Below are positions 11,397-22,659 of a stretch of 64,000 bases of DNA, one piece after another (the stretch's first letter is position 1; each line of letters begins with the position of its first letter). Location: assembly GCA_015680685.1 (NCBI GenBank), contig MNCI01002041.1:1045781-1109780 (forward strand), read 5' to 3'. The DNA comes from Gnetum montanum (taxonomy: Eukaryota; Streptophyta; Gnetopsida; Gnetales; Gnetaceae). The notes under the pieces are model-generated. The model saw only the letters and a list, made by a program, of their open reading frames with translations, ran no database searches and had not been told where the DNA came from. A program made the position numbers and the translations under genes.

Positions 11397-11973
11397 TGAG
11401 ATGCCTTTCGTTGTCCCATAGAGTTGCTATGCTATGCTACGCTACGTAGCGTAGCGTAGCATAGCAACCAACATGGCTTGCTCTTTTGCTAAGTTTTTTG
11501 CTCTCTAGTGAAGGAGCCATTGCTGAAGAACTTGGAGTTGAGCGAAGCAACCATTTTCGAAGGTCAGAGGCGTTAACTTAGTGCAATTGAAAATACTAAG
11601 TATGTTGAGCCTTCCTATCTTACTCTCACTATGCTATGCTATGCTACGTAGTGCCTTCTCTTGCAATAATTTGTGGTTGACTGTTTGAACAACTATCTCT
11701 TGAAGCTTGCTACGCTATATAGCGTGGCGTAGCATAGCAAACTCCTTGACTTAGAAAACTTGCCAAACTGTTTTGCGCATTTTGAGTGCCACCGACAACT
11801 CTCCGCATCACTTCTGTGTAGGTTGTCAGCTAGACAAATTACTTAGCTAGAAAATTTGCCAAACTGCACAGCCTAAAGCCCAGAACATCCATCTCCTGAT
11901 GAATTTCCATGACGCTACCTGAATTGTGACAGCCTGGTGAAGCAAGGATGCCCTAAAAGTTTGGGGTGTTTCA
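11397..11973 (-). repeat. truncated 3' LTR of T1
   Basis: It begins on the minus strand with TGAAACACCCC at 11,973 and aligns with the T1 5' LTR from 28,841 down to about 28,315. It then stops at 11,397, so the TATA, R and U5 parts (about 1.1 kb) are missing. It contains the 44-bp palindrome at 11,424-11,467 and further GCTATGCTACG words at about 11,634 and 11,706-11,742. Confidence 0.75.
11424..11467. repeat. 44-bp near-perfect palindrome of GCTACG/CGTAGC words
   Basis: Two 22-base arms meet at TAC|GTA with a single mismatch (T opposite a position expected to be C at arm base 12). It is built from tandem GCTAYG on the left and CRTAGC on the right. The matching place in the 5' LTR (28,327-28,345) is much shorter, so the palindrome expanded or shrank after insertion. 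Confidence 0.9.
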
Positions 11974-11988
11974 TTGGCCCCTCTTTGT
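11974..11988 (-). other. polypurine tract of T1
   Basis: The minus strand reads ACAAAGAGGGGCCAA immediately before the LTR start TGAAACACC. The same block precedes the LTRs of T0 (11,059), T2 (55,651, with one change) and T3 (59,782). Confidence 0.8.
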
Positions 11989-13334
11989 CGACGTCTGGAG
12001 GATGGGCCCGAGAGACATTAACAAAGAATACAAAACACCACGGAAGACAAAACACCAACATGGTTGTGCGGTGATCATCAAGACGTCGCTTAGCTATGCT
12101 TAAGAGTGTTGCATTGGTTTTTTGTGGGGGAAAGGGGCTAAGTAGGGAGGAAGGAGGTTTAGGAGAAGGATAAAGATGAGGTTTAGCAGAATCCCTTGTC
12201 AGAGTGCTCATGAGGGAGTTGTTCATATTTTCATCTTCATTTTTGTTGACCTTTGACCTCTCGTTGGAATGTTCGGAGAGGGTGATTACGAAACAGCTTA
12301 TGTGCCATTCGTTCTAGGCACATGAGCCTTTGCTCTCTTACACATTTGTCACTTGTTGTTTCGCCACTTATATTTGTGAACAACCTTGTTGCAGGATAGG
12401 TGTTTTGTTCCCTAGATGAGTTGTGTTACATACGCATGGGGGTGTTATCCTACCTACAGATGCTTCCCATTGGACGAGTTGTGTTACACACGTCATGGGT
12501 TTCGCGGTTGAGCAAACAGAAGGGCTTAACAGGCATTGGGAAAAAGCTTGTAAAAGAGGGGAGCGAGTAAGGACTGTGGATGCAAAGAGTAAGGTAAAGG
12601 AAGGGAGATTGGAAGGTAGGACAGGATATGCACTCTGAAGTAGCCAAGCCAGTTAAGACAATCACTTCACAGCATTGTAGCATTTGCTGTCATGGTGAGA
12701 CGCACCTTCGGTCGCATCCTACAAACATGACAGAGAGCAAACCAACAGAAACAACCATGATGAAAAATGTGGGTGAAGGTCTTGCTTGCTGTAGGCGTTG
12801 TTGAAGCTCTTGGACACCTTTGCTGGTGCATGGTGTCCAAATTAGGAAGGCCAGCAATGGCCTTGGCGACATCAGCATGAAGGAGCTAGCGTCGAAGGAG
12901 CAGGGAGTTGCTGTGAGTGCGAATGCTCTGGAATCCCTACCAAAGGTATGCATTCTCAGTTCAGCTATGGGATCAGCTACCACATAGCTAAATAATGTTT
13001 GAGCCCAGAAGCTGGCAGGGAGCTGGAGGATAACAATATTGTGGCTAGGCCACAATACTGCTGGAACTCCAGCAGTAGGCACTGACTAAGGAACTACCGT
13101 CAGGGTGATGGGCCGTGGCGATGGTAGGTCTAGGGGGTCAGTGAGATGTCATACGACATCTCTGGGGGATCAGCAAGGTTCTATGAGCAGTGGGGTCGCA
13201 TATGTTCTAGATCGTGTTCTCATTGTGTCATGAACTGCATTCTGGAACTACAACGTCCCACCCCACATCGACACCATGCACGCTCGCTTGGTGTGTACTT
13301 GGTGTAGATGCATGCTAGGGACATGCCGCGAACC
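11989..13334 (-). other. T1 3' untranslated region, no domain recognised
   Basis: Between PPT and slot-3 repeats lie about 1.3 kb without known domains. A 130-codon open frame on the sense (minus) strand at 12,690-13,082 has two hydrophobic stretches but no recognisable family, and it may be chance. Long 3' regions are common in Tat elements. Confidence 0.5.
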
Positions 13335-13665
13335 CAATTTAAGGTCCTGGTAGACCATGTGCTATTTTAAGGTCCTAGTAAATCTTTGTGTTGGTTTAAG
13401 ATCCCAACAGACCGTATGTGCCAATTTAACATCAGTGGATGTGCTATGCCAGTTTATAGTCATAGCGGACTAGCTGTGCCAGTTTAACGTCATAGTGGAC
13501 GTTTGTTGCCATTTTTACGTTGTAGCGGACGTGCTATGCTAGTTTTACATCATAGTAGACGTGCTGTGCCAATTTTACGTCATAGCGGATGATGGTAAAG
13601 CTGTGCCAGTTTAACGTCGTAGTGGACGTTTGCTCACCTTTGCCAGTTTTATGTCGTAGTGGAAA
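13335..13665 (-). repeat. slot-3 dyad repeats of T1 (between integrase and PPT)
   Basis: About eleven degenerate units of roughly 28 bp. In sense orientation the core is GTCCGCTATGACGTTAAACTGGC, that is GTC-N6-GAC followed by TTAAAC. Individual units covary: GGTC-N6-GACC at 13,342-13,355, and ACGTC-N6-GACGT with five-base arms near 13,488-13,503. The same core ends the T2 slot 3 at about 54,568. Confidence 0.85.
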
Positions 13666-13694
13666 ATTGCTTATCTGCTCCATGCACTTAGATG

Positions 13695-14880
13695 TAGTAC
13701 AGCTTGAGGTACGAGTGATTCACCGAATTTGTGAACTCGTTTCCATCCATGTCTGCCAACTTGAAGGCTCCATTCCCAAAGGCTTTAGTGACCATGTATG
13801 GGCCTTCCCAGTTGGCTGAGAAGTTTCTCACATGTTCACAGAGAACTTTGAGGATGAGGTCACCCTTTTATATTAGCTGTTGATGCAGGTTTGCATGGTG
13901 CTTTTGTTGTTGCTTACTCTGGTAGCGCTCTATGTGACTCAGTGTTTGTGCGTGCTCCTCCTCTATTGATTTGAGGTCGATAATCCTTAACTCATTGTTC
14001 TAGGCTTCGCTCACGATATCAGATAGGATCATCCAAAGTGATGGTACCTGCAACTCAAGAGGCAACACAGCTTTAGATCCATAAACAAGATTGTAAGGAT
14101 TCTTACTTGTCGCAGTCCTACATGTTGTCATGTAGGCCCATAGCACATAGGGGATTTCCTTATGCCACCACCTCTTGCTGTTGCTAAGCATTTGCTTCAG
14201 CAAGTTGATGATGGACTTATTTGTAGCTTCCACCTACCTATTCACCTATGGGTAATATGGGGAGGAGAATGATTGCTTGATGCCCAGATTGTTGCAGAAG
14301 GTTTGGGTTTCTGTACTATTAAACTGTGGTCCATTGTCAGTTACAATAGTCATCGGAAGCCCAAACCTTGTCACGATGTTATCCAGGATGAAGTGGAAAA
14401 CCTGCTGAGATGTCTTCTTCCTTAGGGAGATAGCTTCCACCCACTTAGTAAAATACTCAGTGGCAGTGATGATGAAGCCATGCCCTATGGAGGACTTGGA
14501 CGTGATAGGTCCTATGAGGTCTAGTCCCCATCGCTGAAAAGGGCACGTGATCTACATTGGGTGCAACTCCGTAGGTGAGACGTGTATGAGATTTGCATAT
14601 CTCTGGCAAGTGTCACACGTCTTGACCTTTGATAGGCAGTCACACTCCATATGGGGCTAGTAGTATCCTAGGCGTTTGATTTTTGTAGCCATAGCCCTAG
14701 GTGCTATGTGTCCACCACACAGTCCCTCATGTACTTCATTAACCACCTTCTGTGCTTGCTCCTCACCCACACATGCTAGAAATATCCTATCATAGGAACT
14801 TTTGCACAGGGCATCACTTCCCATGAGCGTATATTGCTGGGCACACTTACGGATCGCATCTCTCTTGGTAGATGTTAGTC
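13695..14880 (-). pseudogene. integrase of T1
   Basis: On the minus strand this shows an HHCC-type zinc region ending TCDTCQRYANL (near 14,610), then the catalytic core with D in WGLDLIGP, D in VTDNGPQFNS, and the region of the catalytic glutamate (QVEATNK, where a stop replaces the preceding residue), then the GPY/F tail NWEGPYMVTKAFGNGAFKL near 13,760. Frames at 14,246-14,440 and 14,000-14,233 are separated by stops. It would insert element cDNA into the chromosome but is inactive here. It ends just before the slot-3 repeats. Confidence 0.85.
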
Positions 14881-15480
14881 CCCTTGGGGGTTCACCATGT
14901 TGCAGGTAGGATTTAATGTTAGCGTATCACTCCTGGGTATCTGTGGCACTGATAGAGGCCACATGTCCCGCCTGAGTGATGGGCGTAGTATATTCGACAA
15001 TTGAAGTCAGCAGACTTGCGAACAAGTATGGTGGAACATTTAGTGCTAGGGTGGCTAAGGCGTCTACTATGGTGTTCTCATTACATGGCATGTGTTGCAC
15101 ATCTGTAGTTGCAAACTGTTTGAACAGCCTTTTTGCTAGGTCGCAATAGGGTTGTAGGTGCATAGCTTTACAGGCATAGACTTCAGTGATTTGATTCACA
15201 ACTAGTTGTGAATCACCACAAATCACTAAGTGTTGTATGCGTAGTGTTTGGGCAGCTAAGAGGCATTTGAGTAGCCCCTCGTATTCTGCCACATTGTTGG
15301 TATAGGGGAACGTAAAGCGATAAAAGAAAGGGTGCATTTCCCCATAGGGGAACGTAATGATGGTAGCTGCACTTCCCCCTCATGCGGTCGAGGTACTATT
15401 GAAGTGTAAGGTAGCTTCAAGGTGCGATGGGGTGACGTTGATGGTGCCAACATGCTCGTTTGGGAATTCAATATCTATGG
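14881..15480 (-). pseudogene. second (archaeal-type) RNase H, aRH, of T1
   Basis: The open part at 14,927-15,337 contains NNVAEYEGLLKCLLAAQ and VICGDSQLVVNQITE, the E and D motifs of the extra RNase H found in Tat/Ogre elements. The upstream F-D-G-A-S block is partly lost to a stop and frameshift near 15,340-15,460. It lies between the ordinary RNase H and integrase, matching the T2 order. Confidence 0.8.
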
Positions 15481-15860
15481 TTGGCTAGTCATCGATGGGT
15501 GAGGCTATAAGTTGCATCGCTATAGCTTGACCCTTTGTTGACAATTGGCTCACATAGTGTATGTCGAACTCCGTGGTTATTGCTTTCCATCGGACTATCC
15601 TGCTTCTTTCATACAGGTTGTTAGTGATGACCCAGAGTATGTTGCTTTTGTAAATAATGTTAATTGTGCTATGAAAGAGGTAATGCCTCCACTTTTTTAA
15701 TGTAAATACTAACGCAAGGCAATTTCTCTCCACTTCGTTGTATTTCACCTCATGCGCTATTAATGCATGACTCAAGTAATACCCCGGTATCTTAGATCTG
15801 TCATCTTGTTTTTGACATAGCAGTGCTATGATAGACGTGTTAGAGGTGGTAAGGTAGATG
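15481..15860 (-). pseudogene. RNase H (RT-linked) of T1
   Basis: It includes the stretch SHALIAHEVKYNEVERNCLA, then ALVFTLKKWRHYL, typical of the RT-linked RNase H of Ty3/gypsy elements. It is open from 15,775 to 15,485 on the minus strand and continues from RT with one stop in between. Confidence 0.8.
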
Positions 15861-17217
15861 AAGAAAGGCTTATCCCTCTATGGTGGATGCACAGCTGGCA
15901 AGTGCAAAAGCTCTTTCTTCAAGTCATCGAATGCTTGTTGGCATTGAGTTGTCCATTCAAAGTTGACCTCTTTCTTTAGAAGATGTTGCATGGGGTGTAG
16001 CTTGTCAGTTAACTTTACTATAAACCTTTGGATGAACTGTACCCAGCCTTGCAAACCACATAATTCCTTAAGGTTTGTAGGAGGTGCCAGGTTGACGATG
16101 GCCTTAACTTTGTCAGGGTCCACCCATATTCCAGCCTCCGATACTACGAACCCTAACATGCATTCGGTTTTCACCCCAAAGATGCACCCCCCAGGATTAA
16201 GGTGCAGATCATGCATTTGACAACACTTGAGGACTACCCATAGATCGTATGGGTGATCAGCAACCTCCTTGGATTTGCTTGCTATGTCATCCACGTAGTC
16301 GTTTAGTGTTTCTAGGATGTAGTCATTGAAGATGTAGGTCATGACTCGCTAGTAGGTTGCTCCGGCATTCTTGAGCCCAAAAGGCATCATGGTGTAACAA
16401 AAGGTACCCCATGGGATCATGAAGGTTGTTGTTAGCTGATGCTCTGGGTTGATGCGAATTTGGTTGTAGCCAGAGAAACCATCCATGAAGGATAACAGAG
16501 CATGTGCAGTCATAGTGTCAATGAGTTGGTCGATGCTTGGAAGCAGAAAATCTTCTTTGATCGTTGCCTTGTTTAGATCCCAGAAGTCTATACAGATTCA
16601 TATTCCTCCTGTTTTCTTAGAAACTAGAACGATGTTGGACACCGATTCCGAGTAATCAACTGCATGGATGAAACCAGCTTGGTATAGCTTGGTGATTTCA
16701 TCCCTTACAGCTAATGCAATTTCTTGACTGCCTTCATGCACAAGTCTAGGATAATGTTGTGTTGTATTAGCCTCGGATCTAAACCTGACATGTCGTTGTA
16801 TGACCATGCAAAGACTTTAATGTTGTCTTGCAGGACTTTGACCACATCTTCATGTGTCTGGGAATCTAAGAGGGAACTAAGCTTTAACATTTTTACCTTC
16901 CCCTTGGGCGTGGTCATAGGCGTCTCGACAAGAGGGTTCTTAGTTACATTCCCAGCCTCTAGATGTAGGGTTCGGACCAGATGCTCAGGCCAGTCTGGGG
17001 ACGTCTCTAAAGATGCTATGATGTTAGTCATGGTTGACCCCCAGTCGATTAGATCTGGGTTCAATGGTTTTGTGAGCTTGCCATGTGGACCGGCTAAAGC
17101 TAAAGGCATGGAGAGATCGCGATGGATTTCCATTTTTGGCTCAACTTGCCAAAAGGAGATGAAAGCTTGGTTAAGAGGCACCTGTTGGTAGTAATAGTGT
17201 ATAGTGAAAATTTGCAA
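15861..17217 (-). pseudogene. reverse transcriptase of T1 with N-terminal spacer
   Basis: The RT fingers and palm read in order on the minus strand: SYNDMSGLDPRLIQHNI, DEITKLYQAGFIHAVDY, a FMDGFSGYNQI block, MMPFGLKNAGATY, then the active site YVDD in LNDYVDDIASKS near 16,290, and LHLNPGGCIFGV. Several in-frame stops interrupt it. The upstream part (from 17,217) carries the Tat spacer with SMPLALAGPHGKLTKPLNPD. It starts next to the slot-2 repeats rather than to protease. Confidence 0.88.
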
Positions 17218-17261
17218 AACAATGATGGGATGTAACTAGCGAAGTATGATATAAAGATTGT

Positions 17262-17770
17262 GATTCACCAGTTTAAGGTCCTGGCGGACCACTAGCACAT
17301 AAAAGAATGAGAGACTGCTAAGAAATGCAAACTATCAACGTAAAAATGCGAGACTACTAAAAGAAATGTAAAACTGCTAATGCGAAAATGTAAACTGCTA
17401 AAAAGTGCAAAACCGTCAATGCAAAAATGTAAAACTGCTAGAGATGCCAAACTGCCAATGCGAAGATGTAAAACTGCTAGTTTAATGTCATTGTGGACTG
17501 TGAACATGTAACAGATCAAAATTGCTAGTTTTAAGGTCTTTTTAGACTATTAACAGGAGTGAGACACTATGCTAGGAATGCTAGTTTAAGGTCTTTTCAG
17601 ACTGCTAGAGTCGAATGCTACAGTAAGATTGCTAGTTTAAGGTCTTTTTGGACTGTGAAGATTGTGACTACACTAGGATTGTTAGTTTAAGGTCTTCCTG
17701 AACCGGTAAAATTGTTGTTACGCTAAGGTTGCTAGTTTAAGGTCTTTCTGGACCTTTAACATTATAAAAT
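17262..17770 (-). repeat. slot-2 dyad repeats of T1 (between aORF and RT)
   Basis: Tandem units of about 50-70 bp. In plus orientation they read GCTAGTTTAAGGTCTTTYTGGAC, so in sense orientation GTC-N6-GACCTTAAAC. The best copy at about 17,743-17,757 has five-base arms (AGGTC-N6-GGACC, AGGTC/GACCT). A run of shorter 'aaactgctaatgc' units at 17,320-17,470 lies within it. Confidence 0.8.
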
Positions 17771-17931
17771 ATTTTTTTTGTTTTCGAGAAAGAAAATAGT
17801 TAGCTCGAAGCGTGCAAAGGTTTTAATGCCAATAGTGCTATGATGTCGTGGTGAGCATGCTACACTACACGGTGCACTCCACATTAAACGGAGAGAGATA
17901 ATGGCAAGTCTCTCTTTTCCACCATTACGGC

Positions 17932-17939
17932 CATAAATA
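17932..17939 (+). promoter_or_regulatory. TATA-like box of T1 antisense gene
   Basis: GGCCATAAATAGGG lies about 155 bp upstream of the aORF start at 18,094 on the plus strand. T2 has a TATATAAA at the same relative place (50,213-50,220, minus), which supports a real antisense promoter. Confidence 0.45.
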
Positions 17940-18093
17940 GGGATTAAACCTTGGTAAGTTTGTCATTCTCACCATAAGAGCGCAGAGCCCACATTCAGAG
18001 CACAAAGTGATTGTGGAGCGTAGAGCAATTATGCTAATAGAGAGCAAGGTGTTTTTTTGCATAGCAATGGAGAAAATTCTACAAGCAGGACAA

Positions 18094-21000
18094 TGGCTCC
18101 AAAGAAAGAATGCACTCACTTGGCACTTGCAAAGGTCAAGGAGGTAAAGGAAACCCTAGGATGCATGACACAAGCACACATCATGATGTGGGAGGAGACG
18201 TCGTTGACCCAGTAGGCTGCTATGCTTCCTTTGTTCCCTCGTGCGTTTGTTTTTGTTTTTATTTTCTACTTTCAATTCTGCAATTTCATTTTGGCTGTCT
18301 ATGTTTCCTATCATTGCGTTGTCATTTTTTTGGCCTTTACACCATTGTTGTTACCATTTCGACCATGGCGGATGTACAAACGCTATGCTATTGTTGCATG
18401 CAAGGTTGCCTAAGCCACCATCACCATGGTTGTAATTACCGCAGGGGTTTGGTTGGTTTAGGTTACTTGGCTTTCAAATGGCGTGGCGTAGGACCTTCAG
18501 AAGGGTTTGGCCATGCATGACATGATAGTGTGACATGTGTTTTGTCAAGGTATGGTGCTAATCTGTTGTTATGTTAGGCTATTCTTGCTATGCTATTGCT
18601 TTCACGTTCTTGCTACACTATATGCAGAAAGAGGGTTATGTTACGCTATATGCTAAAATGCTAGCTTTTGCTATGCTATGTGTGTCTTGCACTTGGGCAT
18701 GATGCTAACATTTTCTGGTTGTGTTGTGTAGGATAGTGCTAAGGCCAATTCTAATTGTCCTAGAAATCGTAGGGGTCCTATGTTGCATGACAAAATTAGT
18801 GATCAATGTTCCTCCTCCCCATACACGAGTGGGAGAATGGGGGATTTGGTTTAGGAAAGGAGCATAGGAGTTCTTACAATTCCTCCTCCAACACTTCAAT
18901 GTGATTGTTTGGTCATACCTAAAGGAGAAAGAGGCATCCGTCATAACAGAAACCCTATTGCCTAGGGAAAACCAGGGTATCTTAAGGTTTTTGACGGATG
19001 GGGCAATCAACAACAGGCAGGGAGAATGATCTAGTCAACGCCCCAAAGATTTGAGGAGTTTGGATTGGATCTGGGGTATGCCTGAGTACAGCTGCTACCA
19101 TGCTTACAACACGTTGTTTGTTGCACTTCATATGGGAATTGCTTCCAAAACCCACCAGGGACCATCTACTGTGTTGGTGGGTGAGTTTTGCAACCGTGTT
19201 CCACTGTATTATGCAACGCTTGCTATGCTAGCCAAATGCTAATAGTATGTTTTTGTTACCAGGTTCTACATTAACAAAGAAGAGCTTCACGACAAATTGG
19301 GTGTGCTGACCATAGCATGGATAGCCTTGCAGGAGTTTTCTTTTGCTGAGAACCTACGTGCAAGTGTGATTGATCAATGCAGGGGTGAATACCACACCTA
19401 CCCAGACCTATACTCCAACCCCTATGGCAAGTGCAAGGAGTCTGGTTGGTTGGATGAGGGATGGACACCCTTCAAACCGATCACCGTTGAACAAGTCCTA
19501 GTTAGTCTTCTATCGTTCCCGTTACCATACAAACCTGTTAAGTTGAACAGTGAGTGCTACATGCTTAAGTGTCTTCACAATCTTTGGGTTTTCCATGTCT
19601 TTTCATGCTAAATGCTTTTGTGAAAACTATTATAGGGGTGAAAAAGCCCCAAGAGGTGATGGTGGTGATCGCTGAACACCAGAAGGCAAACATCTACTTT
19701 AAGTACGAAGAAGTAGAGGTGAGCCAACACTGGATATGCAAATCAACCTCGGACTCCTTAGTCTAGAAAATCCAAAAGGCTGGGCTTATGGATCTGTTCC
19801 TAGCCCTGAACCTAAGCGTTCCCACCATCTAGATGCTTTCCTTGGTCAACACCTTTTCCGATAGGGCAGATCACTTTTGCACGTGCATACATGATGTTTG
19901 GGTGGTCATTGAAATCAATGACTAGCTATTCACAGATTTTTTCAGCATCCCTGCTAATAGCGTCCTCATAGGGTTGAAGTCCATGAAGGAGCTGACCCTT
20001 CAAAAGAAGGACATTCAAGAGTGGCTAGGGATCACCAAGGAGCGGAAGGAGCTCCCCATGGAAAAGCTTAAAGCAGGACCTACCAAGGAGGTTTACCCTG
20101 CCTTCCGTGCTTGCACGTTCCCCCAACTACTTTTCCAAGGGAAGGTCCTTGGGATTGAGCATGCCTGGGCGATGCGTGAGGTCATGGAGGAAGGGGCCCG
20201 CTACAATTGGGCTAATTTTCTGTGTAAAGGCTTGTAGACTGAAATCTTAGGGCTCCATAAGAAGTAGGAGTCTTGTTCCAATATACATTATGCCTTCTAC
20301 ATAGTCTGCTTGTGGCGCTTCGTGGAGTTTCTGGTAGTCCACGAGAATGGAGCCTGGGTCATGCGAAATCACAACTAGATTTCTAAACCATGGATCCGCC
20401 AAATCCTCCGAACCACCCGAGCCTAAGATCCCCCAGAAATAATTAGGGAGTCATTCTCTATCACGACTAAGGATCGGGTGGCACACAACTTTCATGGCTA
20501 AGAAAACGTAGGAGAGATGCCCCCTACTGTAGCCGGTAGCATGTCATAGGGGGAATGTTTCATAGCTGAGATTGTGCTCAGAAATTTGCAGTGAAAGAGG
20601 CCTCTTTTGGCCAAGGAAACCCTCTACGTTGAGGAAGAGGAGGGGTGGAGACTACTATTTAAACTACAAAGGACACAACCCCCCATTGGTAAATGCTTCT
20701 ACCCATGCTTATTTCTTTGCCTACTTTGCTAATGCCTGCTACGCTGTGCTATGCTAGATAGCATAGCATAGCGTAGCACTTACTTTAAGCCAACCTGTTT
20801 TAAGATAACACAAACATATTTTTGGTTTCCAGAGGAAGAAGAGGAAGAAGAAGAAGGCGACAAAGAGGTATTGACCCCTAAGACAAGGGCAATGAATAGA
20901 GACATGGAGGCCCTAGTCTCAGAAGAAAGGGCCCTTGTCAAGAAGAAAAGAGCTCTTATCGCTAAGGCAGGGGCTCTTGTCATTAGGCAGAATCCTCCTA

Positions 21001-22504
21001 CTAATGAGGAGGACTTTTTTGAAGACGAAGAGGAGTCTCCCTTGAATAAAAAAGATGTTGGTCTCTCAAAAGGAAAGGCACTAGCTCATGAAGAAGAGGC
21101 TTGTACAAACCTAGTAGGGACTTCTACCAAGGCTACTGCCATCGTTTTGCATCAGTAGGAAAGGGAACTGCAATTAGACGTTGGTAAGTTTAACCATATA
21201 TCTGTCCTATCATAGCCCATTTTGGTCATTGTGAATTCGTTTAGTTATATGACAGGCACCACTGTTGATGTTGTAGGACCCCTAATAAGTTTACGTTTAT
21301 GCAGGGGATTGTTGACGACATGATCGGCTATCTTCAGCAGATCGACCTTGAAGTGGGTAAGTCGTAGTACTAAATGCTCTCATGTCGTTATGCTAGAATT
21401 TCTTGAGCTTGCTAACTTTGTTATTTTAATGTGACTAATATGCTCTTTGTGTCATGGCAACCTCTCAACTCAAATGGGACCCGACACAGCCTTTGAAAGT
21501 CAGTGTCGTGCCTACATTCCCACCTAAAATGACTACGGTGTCTCATCGCGTATATGACGAGGCTTACAAATGCACTTTGCACTCGACATGCTCCTTGTGG
21601 GAGTATAAGCGCGTCAACAAGGACCTATGGAAATGGGTCCAAAAAGCTGAGCAAGAGAGGGTCGACCTAAGCATCGAGGTGACAGACCTTAAATCAAGGA
21701 ATGAATTCCTCATAGCTTGTTATACCAATAACGAGGACTGGTACATGGCTATGATAGATCATGCCAGATTTTGGACAGTCGTGCGTTAGAACAATGAAGC
21801 AACCCGTGAAATAATAGAGCAATGAATGCAAATGGACTTGTTGGCCCAGAAAAGTTAAGATTGGAAAGATTTCAGCGCCAAGGTTTACGAATGGGGGCAA
21901 TCCCAGAAAAACTACAAACACATGTATAAACTGGAAAATGCCACCCATCGTAAACTGTACAAGGACACTGCTGTGGAGGCATTTACGTATAAAGCATTCA
22001 TAAATGCTATTGATGCTTTTGAGGCCTATGCTAAGTTCAAAGGACTTGTAAAGGTTATGGAGTTTCCTGAATGGAAAGTGGACCTTCCCATAGGAGAGAC
22101 CGCAACCGTCTCCTTTTCTCTAGGACCACCTAGATGGACGACCACCGAAAAGGGAAAAGTTGCTGTAGATGTTAAACCAAGTGATAGGCATTGGGTGGAC
22201 ATCATGGCAGAGGAGGTCTGGCACCACCTCGGGCTCGATTTAAACTAGATACCCTTCGAGATGGACCCAGGTCCTTCTCAGGTTAGTTGCTTCTTACTGT
22301 ATCAATGCTTATGCTCTATTGTAACTTGTGTGCATTGCCTTAGCTGACTAATTCATTTCTATGATGCAAGTTTCAGATGAGGGCGCAGGGCCTGCAGAGT
22401 GAAGGGATGAAGAGTTGGTGAAGGAAAATTTAGGAGAAGGTGATGCAGAAGGAGGTGATGTAGAAGCGAGTGATGAAGATGATGTGGGCAGAGACAACCC
22501 ATGA
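18094..22504 (+). CDS. antisense multi-exon gene (aORF) of T1 with FCP1-like pseudophosphatase domain
   Basis: Antisense to its host element. Exons read: 18,094-18,211 (MAPKKECTH...); 18,732-about 19,180; 19,263-about 19,551; about 19,637-20,650; about 20,832-21,183; 21,305-21,355; about 21,450-22,280; 22,377-22,504. Each later start follows an AG acceptor. Exon 2 carries LIVLEIVGVL, then EFLQFLLQHFNVIVWS, then YNTLFVALHM. These line up with the motif I (usually LxLDxNGxL), the EFL..RFEVxxWS block and the NTLLLDDSPYK block of FCP1/NIF HAD phosphatases, but the acidic catalytic residues are absent. Exon 4 is the conserved middle region (FP, YNWANFL). Exon 5 is very acidic. Exon 7 starts a coiled coil and ends HHLGLDLN. 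About eight in-frame stops show decay. Function is unknown. Confidence 0.65.
18212..18731 (+). other. aORF intron 1 of T1, rich in GCTATGCTA words
   Basis: Donor CCA|GTAGGC and acceptor GTGTAG. Between about 18,570 and 18,680 the words GCTATGCTA, GCTACACTA and TTACGCTATATGC recur. These are the words found in the T1 LTR. The T2 intron 1 is filled with T2's own LTR word instead. Confidence 0.55.
20738..20777. repeat. 40-bp hairpin of GCTACG/CATAGC words in aORF intron of T1
   Basis: Two 19-base arms around a GA spacer, with one mismatch, using the T1 LTR word. It lies between exon 4 and exon 5 of the aORF. Confidence 0.85.
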
Positions 22505-22659
22505 TAGCATTGGGATTTTTTTTTTGAAAATTTTTGAGTTTTTGTAAAATTTTTGCAAACATTGTCTAAAAGAAAAAAAATTGAATAAAAAGGATTGATT
22601 CTATGCTAACTTATGCATTGTATACGTGTTGAATGTCATGCTAACCTTCTGCTCTTTTG

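Noticed and set aside
11424-11467. Terminal inverted repeat of a DNA transposon or MITE
   Set aside because: It lies inside a T1 LTR, has no outer repeats or target duplication, and the same words occur elsewhere in the family.
12690-13082. 130-codon frame as an extra T1 gene
   Set aside because: No counterpart in T2 or T3 3' regions and no recognisable domain; kept only as a remark.
16724-17191. Long plus-strand open frame opposite RT of T1
   Set aside because: It is the antisense shadow of the RT spacer, with no family resemblance and no counterpart in T2.
20832-21183. Acidic exon of T1 aORF as a separate acidic host protein
   Set aside because: Splice borders and the acidic, charged composition match the corresponding exon of T2 and T3.
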